The notes under the pieces were generated by a model. It saw nothing but the letters and a program-made list of their open reading frames with translations, searched no databases and was not told where the DNA came from. From Paraphysoderma sedebokerense (lineage: Eukaryota; Blastocladiomycota; Physodermatomycetes; Physodermatales; Physodermataceae), in the NCBI GenBank assembly GCA_025602915.1, contig JAHLJZ010000099.1, positions 19,719-83,718 on the forward strand: a stretch of 64,000 bases of DNA, given 5' to 3'. Made by a program: the position numbers and the translations under genes. Below are positions 13,899-24,705 of the stretch, piece after piece; position 1 is the stretch's first letter; each line of letters starts with the position of its first letter.

Positions 13899-14572
13899 TC
13901 ACTCTGCCAGCAACACAATGTCCACATCATCGTGCGCAGGCGACAGCAACAGCTCGCCCTTAAAGTCCACTATCTTTCGCTTCTTGGCGGCCTTCAGCGT
14001 CCCTACATACAGCATCGCCATCCCAGATACACACACAGACAGACACAGAATTACCAGCAGTTGTATTGATTTGAAGTGAAAACCAAAAATATATCAGTCA
14101 AGGATCCCAAACCCAGTGGATATCGTACAATTCAAAATAGATAATAATATTGACAAATGAGAAAGGATAATAAAAGACGAAAACATACCAAATACTCCCT
14201 CCAACGTTTGCACCACTTTGTCATCTTTTACAAGCTTGCCGTACTTGACGGTATACTTGTTTCCATGTGCGGGCGACTTTGCACCCTGTTCATTTCGTCA
14301 AGTGAAACCGTGAAATAATAATAACGTATCGATAAAGTGTATAAATATCGGTACAGTGTAATTCGTTTTAAAGTAAATTCTGGTCAGTAGATAATAAAGA
14401 CACCGAGAAAAGAAAAATCTGCAATCAAAATTCATCGACAAAAGAAACAACCCGCTCAACGTCCTCACACAGGTAACGATATAAGAACTGGTGCGGAAAC
14501 CGTTTCCATTCAACATACAATAACTTTAATATATTCCACGAGGAATTTGATTTCTTCGTCTACATTCACCAT
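13899..14572 (-). CDS. ABRACL: costars domain protein (ABRACL-like)
   Basis: Three exons (14572-14519, 14285-14189, 14002-13899) give 84 residues against 81 in human ABRACL. Conserved blocks are NVDEEIKFLVEYI, YTVKYGKLVKDDK, GTLKAAKKRKIV and a terminal PAHDDVDIVLLAE. The family is a small winged-helix-like domain linked in Dictyostelium and animals to actin dynamics; its fungal role is inferred only. The start is the ATG giving MVNVDEEI, aligned with MNVD of the human protein. It lies just upstream of the VAC8-like gene in the same orientation. Confidence 0.92.
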
Positions 14573-14869
14573 ATTGTCGTCTTATAATGGGTAGTTTACG
14601 GATAGTCAAAAGGGATATCTGTTACCAGAAGCGCGAAGTGACACTGAATTGTCGCTATCCGTCATCACGTGCAAAAAGAGGAAGGGTTATCTAACCCTTT
14701 GATTCAACCAAATTTCAATTTAAACATTTCTGTTATTCAAATTATGCTAAACAGCAGAAGCAGCTGCAGGGCTAACGGCACATAGTGTACAAGTCTGTAA
14801 GAATAGTGAAAAACATCATTTAAATCTACACCCACAAGAATCCACCTTCCATCCCCAATAATAAGAAAC

Positions 14870-16251
14870 TCACAACCAAAACTTCTTCCTCCCTCCCATT
14901 TCACTTTCCCTAAACACCCACTCCCATTCCCCATGCTTTCCATCGAACACTCCCTTCTGAAGCCACTGTAACTTCAACGTAAACCTCGGACCCAATTCTT
15001 GCATCCTAACTTTCTCCCGATTATCAAAAATATACCGATGTCTTCTTACAAATATAAAATCTCGTTGATTATGAAAGGTGACGACTTGTCGGGCTATAAA
15101 TTCGGGTGCGGGTGGGAATAATGTTGCAAAGAACCGACCAATGGTGTGTCCGAGTCGCGTGGAAAAATTGTTGAGAATAAGTTCGGGATGATGAGGAGTG
15201 GGGTTGCCATGTGCCTGTAGGAGTTGATCAAGTGAAATTATAATACAACAGTGGTAGATAAAATTGTTAATATCTTTCCATAGACACAACGGGAACAAGC
15301 AATTATTGGAACAAAAAGTAAAAGAAAAACAAACCTCAATCTCTTTACACATTTTAATCGACGACAGTTTAAAACAAGCCGTGGGACCCTCCGGTAAATG
15401 AATCATCGTAATGGCATCTATTCAAAACCACATCGAAAAAATCAGCCTCAGACTCATCCTTTCCTTCCTCTCACAAATATAAATCAATACGTACTGGGTT
15501 GCTTTCGATCTTCGTTAATGACAATCAATGTTGTATAATCTCTTTTTACGCAAAATTCTGATATTTGTTTAATACTGAATGTTCCTCGCTTTCGTAACTC
15601 CGCAGAAGGAAATATCGAGATAAAATCTTGTGCAAATGTGTAGGTGTTCTGTCATCATCCAAATGTACAACAAAATCGTCAGCTTTCATTCTTTCCCAAA
15701 TTCGAGAGGATCCTTCCCTCTCCCAATGTTGTGACATCTAAACCAAACTCGGAAAACGACAAACTCCTCATAAAATGTAGCTATACAGTACCTTTGAACA
15801 TCTCATGCTAGTCGTCACGCAAATCTTTGGTTCTCTTCCACCCACAAAATAACTAGCAAATTCATCTATACTTTCATCATTCAACAATTCAGGATCATTC
15901 TGAACAAACGTTTCGTCTGTTTCTCGAGTATTTTCGATCGTCCGAGGTACATTCGTCTGTAGCCGTTTCTAGAGAATGCCATGTACATGTCAATTTCATT
16001 TTCTCAACATTTAATTGATTCCTACTATTTCCAAACTTCAAGATCTACTCTGGACAGATCCAGAAAAAAAAAGAAAATCGAATAGATATAAACCAACTAA
16101 CCAGTTTCAACTCTTCATCCTGATCCTCTTCTTTCTTCCTTTGCCGTCTCTTATCTCGTTTTTCTTTAGCTTTTTCAGCTTTTTGCTGTCTATAAACTAT
16201 TTCACGCTTTTGTTTATTCGGTATAGAAGACGGCTGAACCTTGGAAGTCAT
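14870..16251 (-). CDS. RPF1: ribosome production factor 1 (Brix domain)
   Basis: Five exons: 16251-16102, 15968-15792, 15648-15495, 15417-15335, 15214-14870; 302 residues (yeast Rpf1 295). Rpf1 is a nucleolar Brix-domain protein needed for 60S pre-ribosome assembly and 27S/25S rRNA maturation. Evidence: a basic coiled N-terminus ([20 protein letters not shown]), then [73 protein letters not shown] and [18 protein letters not shown], all Rpf1 signatures. Intron 4 uses a GTTTGT donor and is in frame, so read-through would not create a stop. Confident. Confidence 0.95.
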
Positions 16252-16549
16252 TATGATTTAAATAAGTTATGTGCTTCTTGATTGATCTGGAGAAGGTATC
16301 AGACTGGTAGATTAACCATGTTTACTCTGTCACGTGCTCATTGCTGTGCTGTTACCGCGTTCTCTCTCAGTAGTAGTAGGATATAATATTATCGCAATTT
16401 TACTTCTCACATCAGAATGACTATATCTTATGATCTATAGATGAATTAAATTTACATCTTTTCGAACACCCTAAATGTGGTCCAATAAGGCGACCATGTT
16501 GGCATAAGACTTGCAGAGCTCGAAAATCTGTTTGGCAGAAATTGAAGAT

Positions 16550-17614
16550 TTATTGGTTGGATTTCGTATGTACCAACGATGACGACCATTGTAGTCCTAA
16601 AGCAAACGTATAAACTTTAGAATCGAATATAATTTGTGGATATTTACTCGAAATTTCTGATCCATGGCGCGGTGGTTGAATATCAAGATTGTCGAATTTC
16701 AATCAGTCCGTTCTTATAAAGAAACAAGAATTGATAAGTAGTAGGTACCTTGTATTTTGGAATATAATTTATCAACAGGGAGAAAAAGTACTCGCATACT
16801 CCATTCGTCGTCGTCTAGCTGTTGTGTCGGTTTAGCGTTTTGAGGGGAGTCTAAATCGACCTTTGAATACATCGATACCATAATAGATGTTTGATTAATT
16901 TCACTTAAAAATATTGGTCTACAAGGAAAACGGACAAAGAAGGAATGTACATACCGTCACTTCTACTAACCATCCACAACTACTCTGGACACTGGCGTCA
17001 TAAGAACCCATTTTCCTGACCGTATCTACCCCCTTACACTCACTATTTGGATTAGGTTTTACCTTCAGGATTTCCCCGACGTATCCTGTTTCTTCCATTA
17101 ATTCTCGCAACGCTGTTTCCTCGACACTAATGTCAGTTGGATCGATACATCCCGAAGGAAACTCTATGACAAAAGCATGTACTGGAGGCCGATATTGTAC
17201 GGTACAGATAATACGGTTTGATTTTGTTGGGTCCAATTTTGAGGACGTCAATGCGAGAACGTCGACGGCTTTTGTAATGAATGATGAAAGGGTCAACTGG
17301 TTAAATCGAATTCCGAATCATGATGTCGTAGTTCATTTGGATAGCGAAGACCCTTCAAACTTACCATCAAACTTTGCTCTTCCACCCGTTTTATCCAAAC
17401 TCACTGCTTTTTTCCGATGACACATTTCGTAACTTCTTTCCCTCGAAAACTTTGTTTCCGAGTGTGAACTATTGTCCACACGGACCTCCTTAGGAATGGT
17501 ATATTTCAAGGTCTCCAGTTCTAACCAATTGGTCGGGGCTGCATGTTTTGTCGACGAGTTGATGGTCGGGAGTGGGGGTAAAGAAGATAAGATTGAGTCT
17601 ATTTGAGTAGTCAT
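16550..17614 (-). CDS. YSA1: Nudix hydrolase, ADP-ribose pyrophosphatase (Ysa1/NUDT5-like)
   Basis: Four exons: 17614-17365, 17268-16955, 16860-16749, 16656-16550; 260 residues. It probably hydrolyses ADP-ribose and related ADP-sugars to AMP plus sugar phosphate. The Nudix box (residues 123-146) ends in RELMEETGY, with the catalytic Glu pair kept. It has one extra residue between its Gly and Arg, and Asp (129) at or near the usual first Glu. QYRPPVHAFVIEFPSG precedes it, as in NUDT5, and IIFDSKVYTFALGL near the C-terminus matches the NUDT5 final helix. An overlapping frame over the last exon is a decoy. The first 60 residues are poorly conserved, so the start at 17614 is the least certain part. 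Confidence 0.88.
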
Positions 17615-17971
17615 TGAATAATAGAAGTGTTTGTTGGGAAGGAATGATTAAGGATGTAAGATTCGACAGATGAAATGAGCGGCTTAAATTATACCTCTGG
17701 CCGGTTCGCGACGCGGACGGTTGGAACTCTTGTGGAGGTTGAGTTTCATTTATTCCGATGATATATTATTATATGGGACTTCTTATTCTGTGATTCCAAT
17801 TTAGAACGGTCACTATTCAAATCTTTGTCTGTATGCAACTCAAAAACCAGCCACTCCGTTCAATTTCAAAAACTCAAAACTCTCTGAAAGACTCGATCGA
17901 GCACAAGCACACTGCTTCGTGGCTGCCCTAGCTAGCAATAATATATTATTTTAATTCAATATTCTCATACA
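17615..17971. other. intergenic region upstream of the Nudix gene
   Basis: About 360 bp between the Nudix start and the 3' end of the first F-box gene, both on the minus strand. It is AT-rich and should contain the Nudix promoter. No open frame, tRNA or repeat was seen. Confidence 0.4.
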
Positions 17972-19606
17972 TCAAATACGCACGTCAAATATTTTGACAC
18001 GATTCCTCAACGCATCATGCGTATTCACAAAAGCAGATAAAGTTGAAATCGACAAATTATCATCGCAATGAATTAAGATTTCAGGACCCTTCTTCCATTT
18101 GGTAAACAAACATCGATTCAATCGTTCCAAAAAAACCTCTTCCGGCAGATTCAAATGTAATCCTCTATATTCATGCGCGAAATGCTCTACCACAATTCGT
18201 CCTTGGTAACTTGTTTTTGAGACGGCAGCCAAAAATTCGTCAGAGACAACGGAGTCCCTGGGTAACATTATTGATTTGAGTGATTTTGTATGATTCAAAA
18301 AGCGTAGAAATATCGAGCTTGAAGATACATCAGTAGTCCATGTTTTAAATTTTTGTAATGTAGGATGACCAGACAACCTGGTCACCAGATAATCCAAGTG
18401 ACCTATTGGATAATCCAAGTAACTGATTTTGGCGCTTACTTCGATTTCCTTTAAATTGACGTTATTGGCTAAACTTAGCACTACGTCAGCAAAGTTTTTG
18501 GGTGGCTCATATATTGAAAGAGACTCCAAGTGGGTTGCTATCTCTGCTAGCGCGGGGTAACTGACTTTATGAAAGCCATGAAATGATAACCTTGATAAAC
18601 CAGGGATGGATTTGAGCAATATATGAAGAGCTTCATTTGATAAATTGTCAATGTAAAATAAACCAAGATTTCTTAACTCCAGATTTCTAAGCACATGAGA
18701 GGGGCTGCTATCGTCGGAATTAAAATCGAAATTTGCAAGTTCTAATTTTTGAAGCGATCCCCCGTTTAACAGTAACATATTCCATAAATCGAATGTCATA
18801 ATTTGATGATTGGTATTGTGAAGACTTTTTTCCGCTCCCATATAAAACTCTTTCATGTTTGGAAACTTTTTCAGAAAAAATAGTAAACCGGATGTATCAC
18901 TGGTTCCATGGGCATCCAGTATAATCGAGTCTAACCGAACGTTGATTGCATTACATGACGGAAAGTTCGCACCAACTAAATAACATTGCACAAAAAGTTG
19001 GAAATCAAGATATGGTAGTCGTAGGTATTTTAATTTCTTCAAAGGCATGATTTTGCGGGACAGAAGAATAGCAATGCTCTCCAACACGCTACGAGTCATC
19101 CCACTTGAATTAATTGGAACCCAACTTTGAATATCAAGCAGCTGCAAATTAGGAAATTCGTATTCGTATAAAAAGTCATAAATAGCAGTTGTATATTCTA
19201 CTTTCATTTCAGTTATAATTCTTTGAAAATATTGCATATCGGATTGAATGAGTTTTGCCATAATTTTGACTGTTGCAGTTTCAGCTTTACGATTGCGTAA
19301 AACTATTCTTGACTGCCAAATAGAATACGCAATTGCGTGATAACGTTTCGAAACAAGCATCCATGAATAAAGCGAGTTCTTGTCGAGGTAGCGAAATATC
19401 AATTCGAGTAATTCATTCGGGAGTTGGGTTAGGATATGCCAGCGACTCTTTTCTGAGGCCTTGGATGCCCTTTAAAAATCCAGAGAAATAAAATGGAGGT
19501 AAGTAGAAGATTAGACTTGACTATACTTCTAAAATACAATCTTGAAAATTTCAACCGACTTGGAGAAGAATAATCGGCTGACGGACAGCCTGTTAGTCGC
19601 ATTCAT
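17972..19606 (-). CDS. F-box protein with degenerate leucine-rich region (copy 1)
   Basis: Two exons (19606-19539 and 19469-17972) give 521 residues. The F-box starts near residue 30: ILTQLPNELLELIFRYLDKN followed by SWMLVSKRYHAIAYSIW, a standard F-box pattern. The rest has irregular leucine-rich repeats (LKYLRLPYLDF, LQKLELANFDFN, LSRLSFHGFH, LKEIEVSAKI). It probably serves as a substrate receptor in an SCF ubiquitin ligase; the target is unknown. It has the same layout and 5' exon structure as the next gene, but the two are clearly diverged. The short first exon rests only on phase and on similarity to its neighbour. Confidence 0.7.
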
Positions 19607-20077
19607 TATATATTCTTATTGCTTTGTAATCTATCTTATAAAGAAACCATTAAGAGCTGTATGGCCGAATTTAACTCTTTATCAGAATCTAATTTAGTTG
19701 AACTGACAAGTAATATCTGACTACTCTAATTATTGATTCAAATTTGAGCAATTAATCTTGCTGGAGGCAAACGGCGACCAGACAAATAGGAGGAATAGCG
19801 CAGGCAATACGATGAAACTTGAATTAATAAGTGTCTCTGGATACTTAAAATGTATTTGTTAAGTTTGAAATGTGACAATTTTTATTCTTGCAATAAGCGA
19901 TAGCACCGAAAATAGAGGATACATTTTCCACTCAACTGCGGGCTGTGATCACTCGTGGATTATTGTCGTGGGTGAATCAAACGAAGTCTCGACGTGCTAC
20001 ATTATATGACATTCTTCCTTTCCTCTAGCTGTTTATGGTAGTAGTAATGATCTGAATAACCCAGATATTTATTATGA
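19607..20077. other. intergenic region between the two F-box genes
   Basis: About 470 bp of AT-rich sequence that should hold the promoter of F-box copy 1 and the 3' region of copy 2. No convincing gene or repeat was seen. Confidence 0.4.
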
Positions 20078-21659
20078 TTAATATTTGTCCGCGACGAGGT
20101 CGAAAGAATTTTTCCAATCGCGGTTATCTACAATAAATCGACGATCATACAGAATCTGAACTCGTTCCTTCAAAACTGGGAACTTTCTAAATATGTCTCT
20201 TAATTTGTCGGCAGAATTTTTGTTGTCACATAGTACTTTAGTCTTTGGCACAGGTAATCCTATGTTCATACTTGCATGAGCCAACATCTTTAAGAATCTG
20301 TCTTCGCGGGATCCATTTGGTCGTAAAAAATCGGATGCGTTATGGTTAACACAGAGTTCTCCCTTATATTTTGATTTCACTATCCCATTGAAGAAATTGG
20401 CACTGACGTTGTAATCTTGCACTAGGCATACTTGCTTGATTGAATCCGTTAAATTAAAAAAGCGGAAAAAAGAGACCTCAGCAGCATCTGTTGACCAAAA
20501 TACAATCTTTTCTAAAATTGGGTGAGCAGTGAGAGATTCTAATAGTATGTTCAGGCGTGTTGCGCCGATTTCTATGTGCCTAAGATTAATGCTTGAACTT
20601 AATGTTGCTGCGATTTCGGTGAAATTTTCTATTTGATCGAAACATGCAAACTTTTCGAGTTGACCCACAGTATGATTCAAACTATGATACGTCCGGTCGG
20701 CTGCCAAACCAAACATTGTCAATTTGGAGAGTGCCGGTAGCGTTGCAAAAATCGCACTAAGGTTATAATCAGTACATCCTCCGAATATTTTCAATTCTTC
20801 AATAAGGAAGTTTTGATAAGGTGCAGCTTCATTTGGCAAAATTTCATTGAGATCGAAATTCAGTAACGCGATCCGACGTAAGTTTCGGGTCATCAGTACT
20901 TCCGTCCACATTTCAATAGACATCACAGCGGTACCGAGCCATGTCCTCCCACCAAGCAGAATATTATTTAGTAATTCACATTTTGATAGGAACAATTTGA
21001 GTTGATGCGAGTCACCTAGCACGACTTGATCGAATCGCAAGGTTCGCAAGGAAGATAAAGAAAAATTATGTAAATTTTCAGCCGATATCGCTCGAAAATC
21101 AAAGTAAGGAAATTCTAGGTGCTTTAATCGCTGAATTTTGGGTAACATATTGAGAATGTATGTGCTACAATCATGACATCCTTCTTCAAAGTCTGAAGCA
21201 CTCGTTGGGTCAACTGAAAATGATATTTGCATCATCTCTAAATTCACAAAGTTCACTTCTTTGAAAATGCACCAGTCTTGAGGCCTTATAATTAATTTCA
21301 AATTGCAGAACCGATGGCTATTCGAAAGCAATTCGTTAATTGTAGCCACGAATTTGTTGCTGTGTTCGAAGTAATCTCGAGGGAGAGGATTGATCACAAT
21401 ATCGGACCACCAAAGCGGAGTGGCAATGTTTCGCAAACGTCGTGAACTATTTTTGCAAGCTTGAAGAGAGCGGAGATCCAAGTACGTTAAAATTTGGCCG
21501 AGTATTTCGTTTGGTAGGTTGTGCAGTTTACAGTTATCATTCCATTTGTCCCTTGACCCGCTGTAAAGCCTGCATAAACATATTAACCAACAAGAAATAA
21601 AGTAGGAGAATAATATATATTGCTTACCGAGGGAAGAAAAATTTTTTCAACTGCTGCAT
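20078..21659 (-). CDS. F-box protein with degenerate leucine-rich region (copy 2)
   Basis: Two exons (21659-21628 and 21569-20078) give 507 residues. It begins MQQLKKFFFPRLYSG and has an F-box at LHNLPNEILGQILTYLDLRS, followed by an LRR-like region (LKHLEFPYFDFRA, LRRIALLNFDLN, LSKLTMFGL). It is a paralogue of the upstream F-box gene with the same intron position before the F-box. Its 5' end and upstream region are duplicated at 24021-24655, where the copy is broken. Probable SCF substrate receptor with unknown target. Confidence 0.7.
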
Positions 21660-22252
21660 GCTTTTTCTGTAATTGATGCTCACAAATATGTCTTTGGATT
21701 CTATGAGTGGTGTAGTGGCGTGTCCCCATCCTGGCGAAAGACAATAATGCTAATCAACATGTTAACCCTTGATTTAGCCCAATACTTGCAGAAAGCGTAA
21801 TGCACAATTATGGGAATCATAAGCACTTGTTATGAAGTTTGTTAACCGCAACCGTAGTGATGGACGATCTGAATCCACTGCTGTATAACTAATGTTATGC
21901 TATTGGCCCACGCTCAATTACATGGGGATATTGACCAGAACATAAACAAACTATTAATGGTTTTGTTGCCACAATAAACCTGGTGGTTGTGACTGCTCCA
22001 ATGACGGATTGAATGCAGTAATTGGTTTATTGATTATTTAGGATTGTTTCGAGTCAATTTTGCTCGTCTGATTTCCGAGACTGGGCAGATTCCGAACAGA
22101 ACATTCGAACACCGCGGGTGCTCTTAAAGTCTGAATGAGTCGGCTGATAGGGTGGTTGCGATAAAGTCTCACATTTCTCCTCTGCTCTCAAAGCCGTTCC
22201 AGCGAAGTGTAGTCCAAAGTCTAGCATTCACATTTCATGGCTATACTGTCAA
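21660..22252. other. bidirectional intergenic region
   Basis: About 590 bp between the divergent F-box copy 2 (-) and membrane protein copy 1 (+). It should hold both promoters. It is part of the duplicated block; no gene of its own was seen. Confidence 0.45.
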
Positions 22253-23853
22253 ATGAGCGTAAAAACGTACGAATTTCTTTGTTCTTGTGCTTCTTCAAGC
22301 CCCAGCTCTAAAACCGACCACACCAGGCCAACCAACGATATTGTCGCATATGGACAGGCATTTTTATTTCGGCACTGATTATCGCATGTCTGTTGATGAT
22401 TGTTCATAATGTTAAGCCGTTGCTGGTTCAAGACCTATCAATTCTGCAGAACGAGATAGCTAAATGGGAAACCGGAAAAGCTAAATTGGAACAATCGACA
22501 TGGACGGCAACTGTAAATATTCAAGATAAGTCAACGTCTAATGTTACTGCAACGCTTCAACAGCAGCTTTCCAAGAGCAACTCCGAGGGTTGGGTTTGTA
22601 CATTTGTATGGTTCTTTCTATTTTCAAGCAACGGTGAACTAAATGTACCAAATGCCTTAACAGTCTGAAATACTCTATCGCACGCAAAATGCGGATAAAA
22701 CAATTCCTAATTTCGGTTATCAACGACAAGAAGGACAGATCTTGTTAAATGAAAGTGATTTTGAGCGGGGCAGGAATGTTGACGAATTGGTTGTCGTTAA
22801 CTTGACCTGGTCAGTTGGAAATGGCGCTTCATCCTCTCAAACAGTTCAGGTTCCGTACAAGATCGTACAGACCAGAGATAGGGCATCACTCGGCTGCGGT
22901 ACAACAGCTCAATGATTATGGCGTGCGTATATTCATATTGTTACTTCACTCATCTTCTTTGAAATAGTAAAGTAATAATGTCATTTATCCGTTTAGGATG
23001 CACCGATTCTCATGCCATTCGAGCTTATTATCGCGGCGCCTGGAATGATGTGAAAGGGTTATGCACTTATACCTACTATCTTGGGTATATTTGTCTGAAA
23101 GCTGCCTTCGTGGACGGCAATTATGTCTTGTAAGTATTTCTAGATTTGCAGGATTTCCACGTAAATCTAATATCTTCGTCCTTTCCCAGTAATCCGAGCG
23201 ACATAAGTTGTTTCAACAACATGCCCACTAAAATTGATTCTTTGGACTGTAAAAATTTTGATACTGAGCTTGCGAAACTGTCCTACATCCAGGCGGCTTC
23301 AAACATACCAGGATATTATCGCACTTCTCAAAAAAATCTGACTGTTGAAGTCAAGGACTCAACTGATCCTATCATTTGGGTTGAAAAGGAGACGAAAGGA
23401 ACCTTTAAAATTTCGTTTCAAGGAGCCAGGGTATGTTTTCTGTACAACTTAATCTGGTGTTTCTGCGAAACAGCTTACGAAATAGTTTTCTCTTCAACAC
23501 AGTCTCCTGTTTTTATATCTAGTGTGGTATTCTTCTCACTTGCTGGTGTTTCTGCGTTTATGATTTTATTTTACCGAAGAAAAGTTATTTCCTCGAGAGC
23601 AGATGAAAGGTAAGTGAAGATTAATTTATCTTTTAATGTAAACGCATGCGGAATAACTTACAATGAAATCGTCTGTAGTGTTTGGCCCTACGGTCGATCG
23701 AACACGTACGTCTCTTTCGAACATCCTAAGTCTACTCATGTGATGCCAATATTAATTCTTCTTTATAGGTCTAGCACCGGAATACAACAACACAACCCGC
23801 CCCCACCGTATTCCCTGCAAGCGCCACCTTCTGCACCTCCATTGTATTCATAG
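22253..23853 (+). CDS. unrecognised two-pass membrane protein with PPPY/PSAP tail (copy 1)
   Basis: Proposed exons: 22253-22258, 22327-22593, 22664-22898, 22997-23129, 23190-23430, 23503-23609, 23769-23853; about 357 residues. From exon 2 on, phases agree and the same exons exist in copy 2. Layout: signal anchor (GIFISALIIACLLMIV), an extracytosolic domain of about 260 residues with several N-glycosylation sites and scattered Cys, a second membrane helix (FISSVVFFSLAGVSAFMILF), and a short cytosolic tail. The tail contains PPPPYS and PPSAPPLYS, that is PPxY motifs for Nedd4/Rsp5 WW domains and a PSAP motif of the ESCRT-I type. The 5' end is uncertain: copy 2's ATG is lost here, and the ATG at 22253 spliced through GTAAAA is only one option. 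Family and ligand unknown. Confidence 0.6.
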
Positions 23854-24705
23854 TAGATCTACTTATTTAATACACAAAACTGATATTGTACATTAATAAC
23901 TGGGTATTGTTAATATATATAATCATCGAGAGCTTATAAATTGGTTGGCACATATTCTTTGTGCTGATAATCAGTTTCGAATTGCAGCACTGATCACTAT
24001 TCGAATACATATCAGTAATTGTGAAGTATTTCTGCAAGCTTGAAGAGAGCGAAGATGTAGTACGTTTAAAGTTAAACAAGTATTTCATTTGGTAGATTGT
24101 GCAGTATACAGTTATCATTCCATTGGTCCCTTGACCGCTGTGGACCCTGCATAAAAATATGAACTAGCAATAATCAAAGTAAGTGGGCAACATATATTTG
24201 CTTACCGAGAGAATGACATTTTTTCAACTGCGGCATGCTTTTTGTATGTTGATACTCATATATATGCCTTTGGGTTCCACAAGTGGCCAGGAGTGTCCCC
24301 ATCCAGCTGGTGAAAGACAATAATGCTAATAAACATGTTAACCCTTAATTTAACACAATACTTGCAGAAAGCGTAGTGCACAATTATGGAAATTATAAGC
24401 ACATGCTATCATGTGTGTTAACCGCAACCGTAGTATTGGAAGATATGCCACTGCCGTTGTATAACTAATTAAAGCTAGCGGCCCCGCACCAAATTACATG
24501 GAGATATCAGAGCATAAAGAAACTATAAATAGTTTTGTTGCCACAATAAAATAGGTGTTTGTGCCTGCTCCGATATTGAATTGAATGCAGTAATTGGTTA
24601 ATTGATTATTTAGATTTGTTTCAAGTTAATTTTGCTCATGTGATTCCGAGACTTGTTTGAGTCTGGTCCGTTTTGCGGCAGTTGCGCACAAAAGCGTCCA
24701 GCTTA
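23854..24705. other. intergenic region containing the duplicated F-box upstream sequence
   Basis: 23854-24020 is the downstream region of membrane protein copy 1. 24021-24655 is a diverged copy of 21450-22085. The remaining 50 bp up to the insertion at 24706 has no match in the left copy of the duplication. No intact gene. Confidence 0.6.
24021..24260 (-). pseudogene. broken 5' fragment of F-box copy 2
   Basis: This matches 21450-21690, including GCAAGCTTGAAGAGAGCG, the intron, and a first exon now starting ATG CCG CAG TTG. Small indels disrupt the frame: the exon 1 end reads CTCG before GTAAGC where the intact gene has CCTCG, and the F-box segment carries further changes. The rest of the gene is absent. 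It is a by-product of the segmental duplication, not a functional gene. Confidence 0.7.

Larger units (their letters stand above)
21450..23950. repeat. segmental duplication, left copy
   Basis: This block runs from the 5' end of F-box copy 2, through the intergenic region, to just past the first membrane-protein gene. It matches 24021-24655 (first part) and about 27650-29540 (second part). Shared landmarks include the intergenic string AATGCAGTAATTGG and TTAACCGCAACCGTAGT. Identity looks higher in parts of the membrane gene than in the intergenic DNA. Confidence 0.75.

Noticed and set aside
15546-15737. Minus-strand ORF starting [18 protein letters not shown]
   Set aside because: It spans RPF1 intron 2 and part of the next exon in the wrong frame; the RPF1 frame there matches the family.
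16480-16668. Small two-exon minus-strand gene starting MDQKFRDYNGRHRWYIRNP
   Set aside because: It splices cleanly, but the same DNA in another frame gives the conserved NUDT5-like C-terminus (IIFDSKVYTFALGL) of the Nudix gene, which is better supported.
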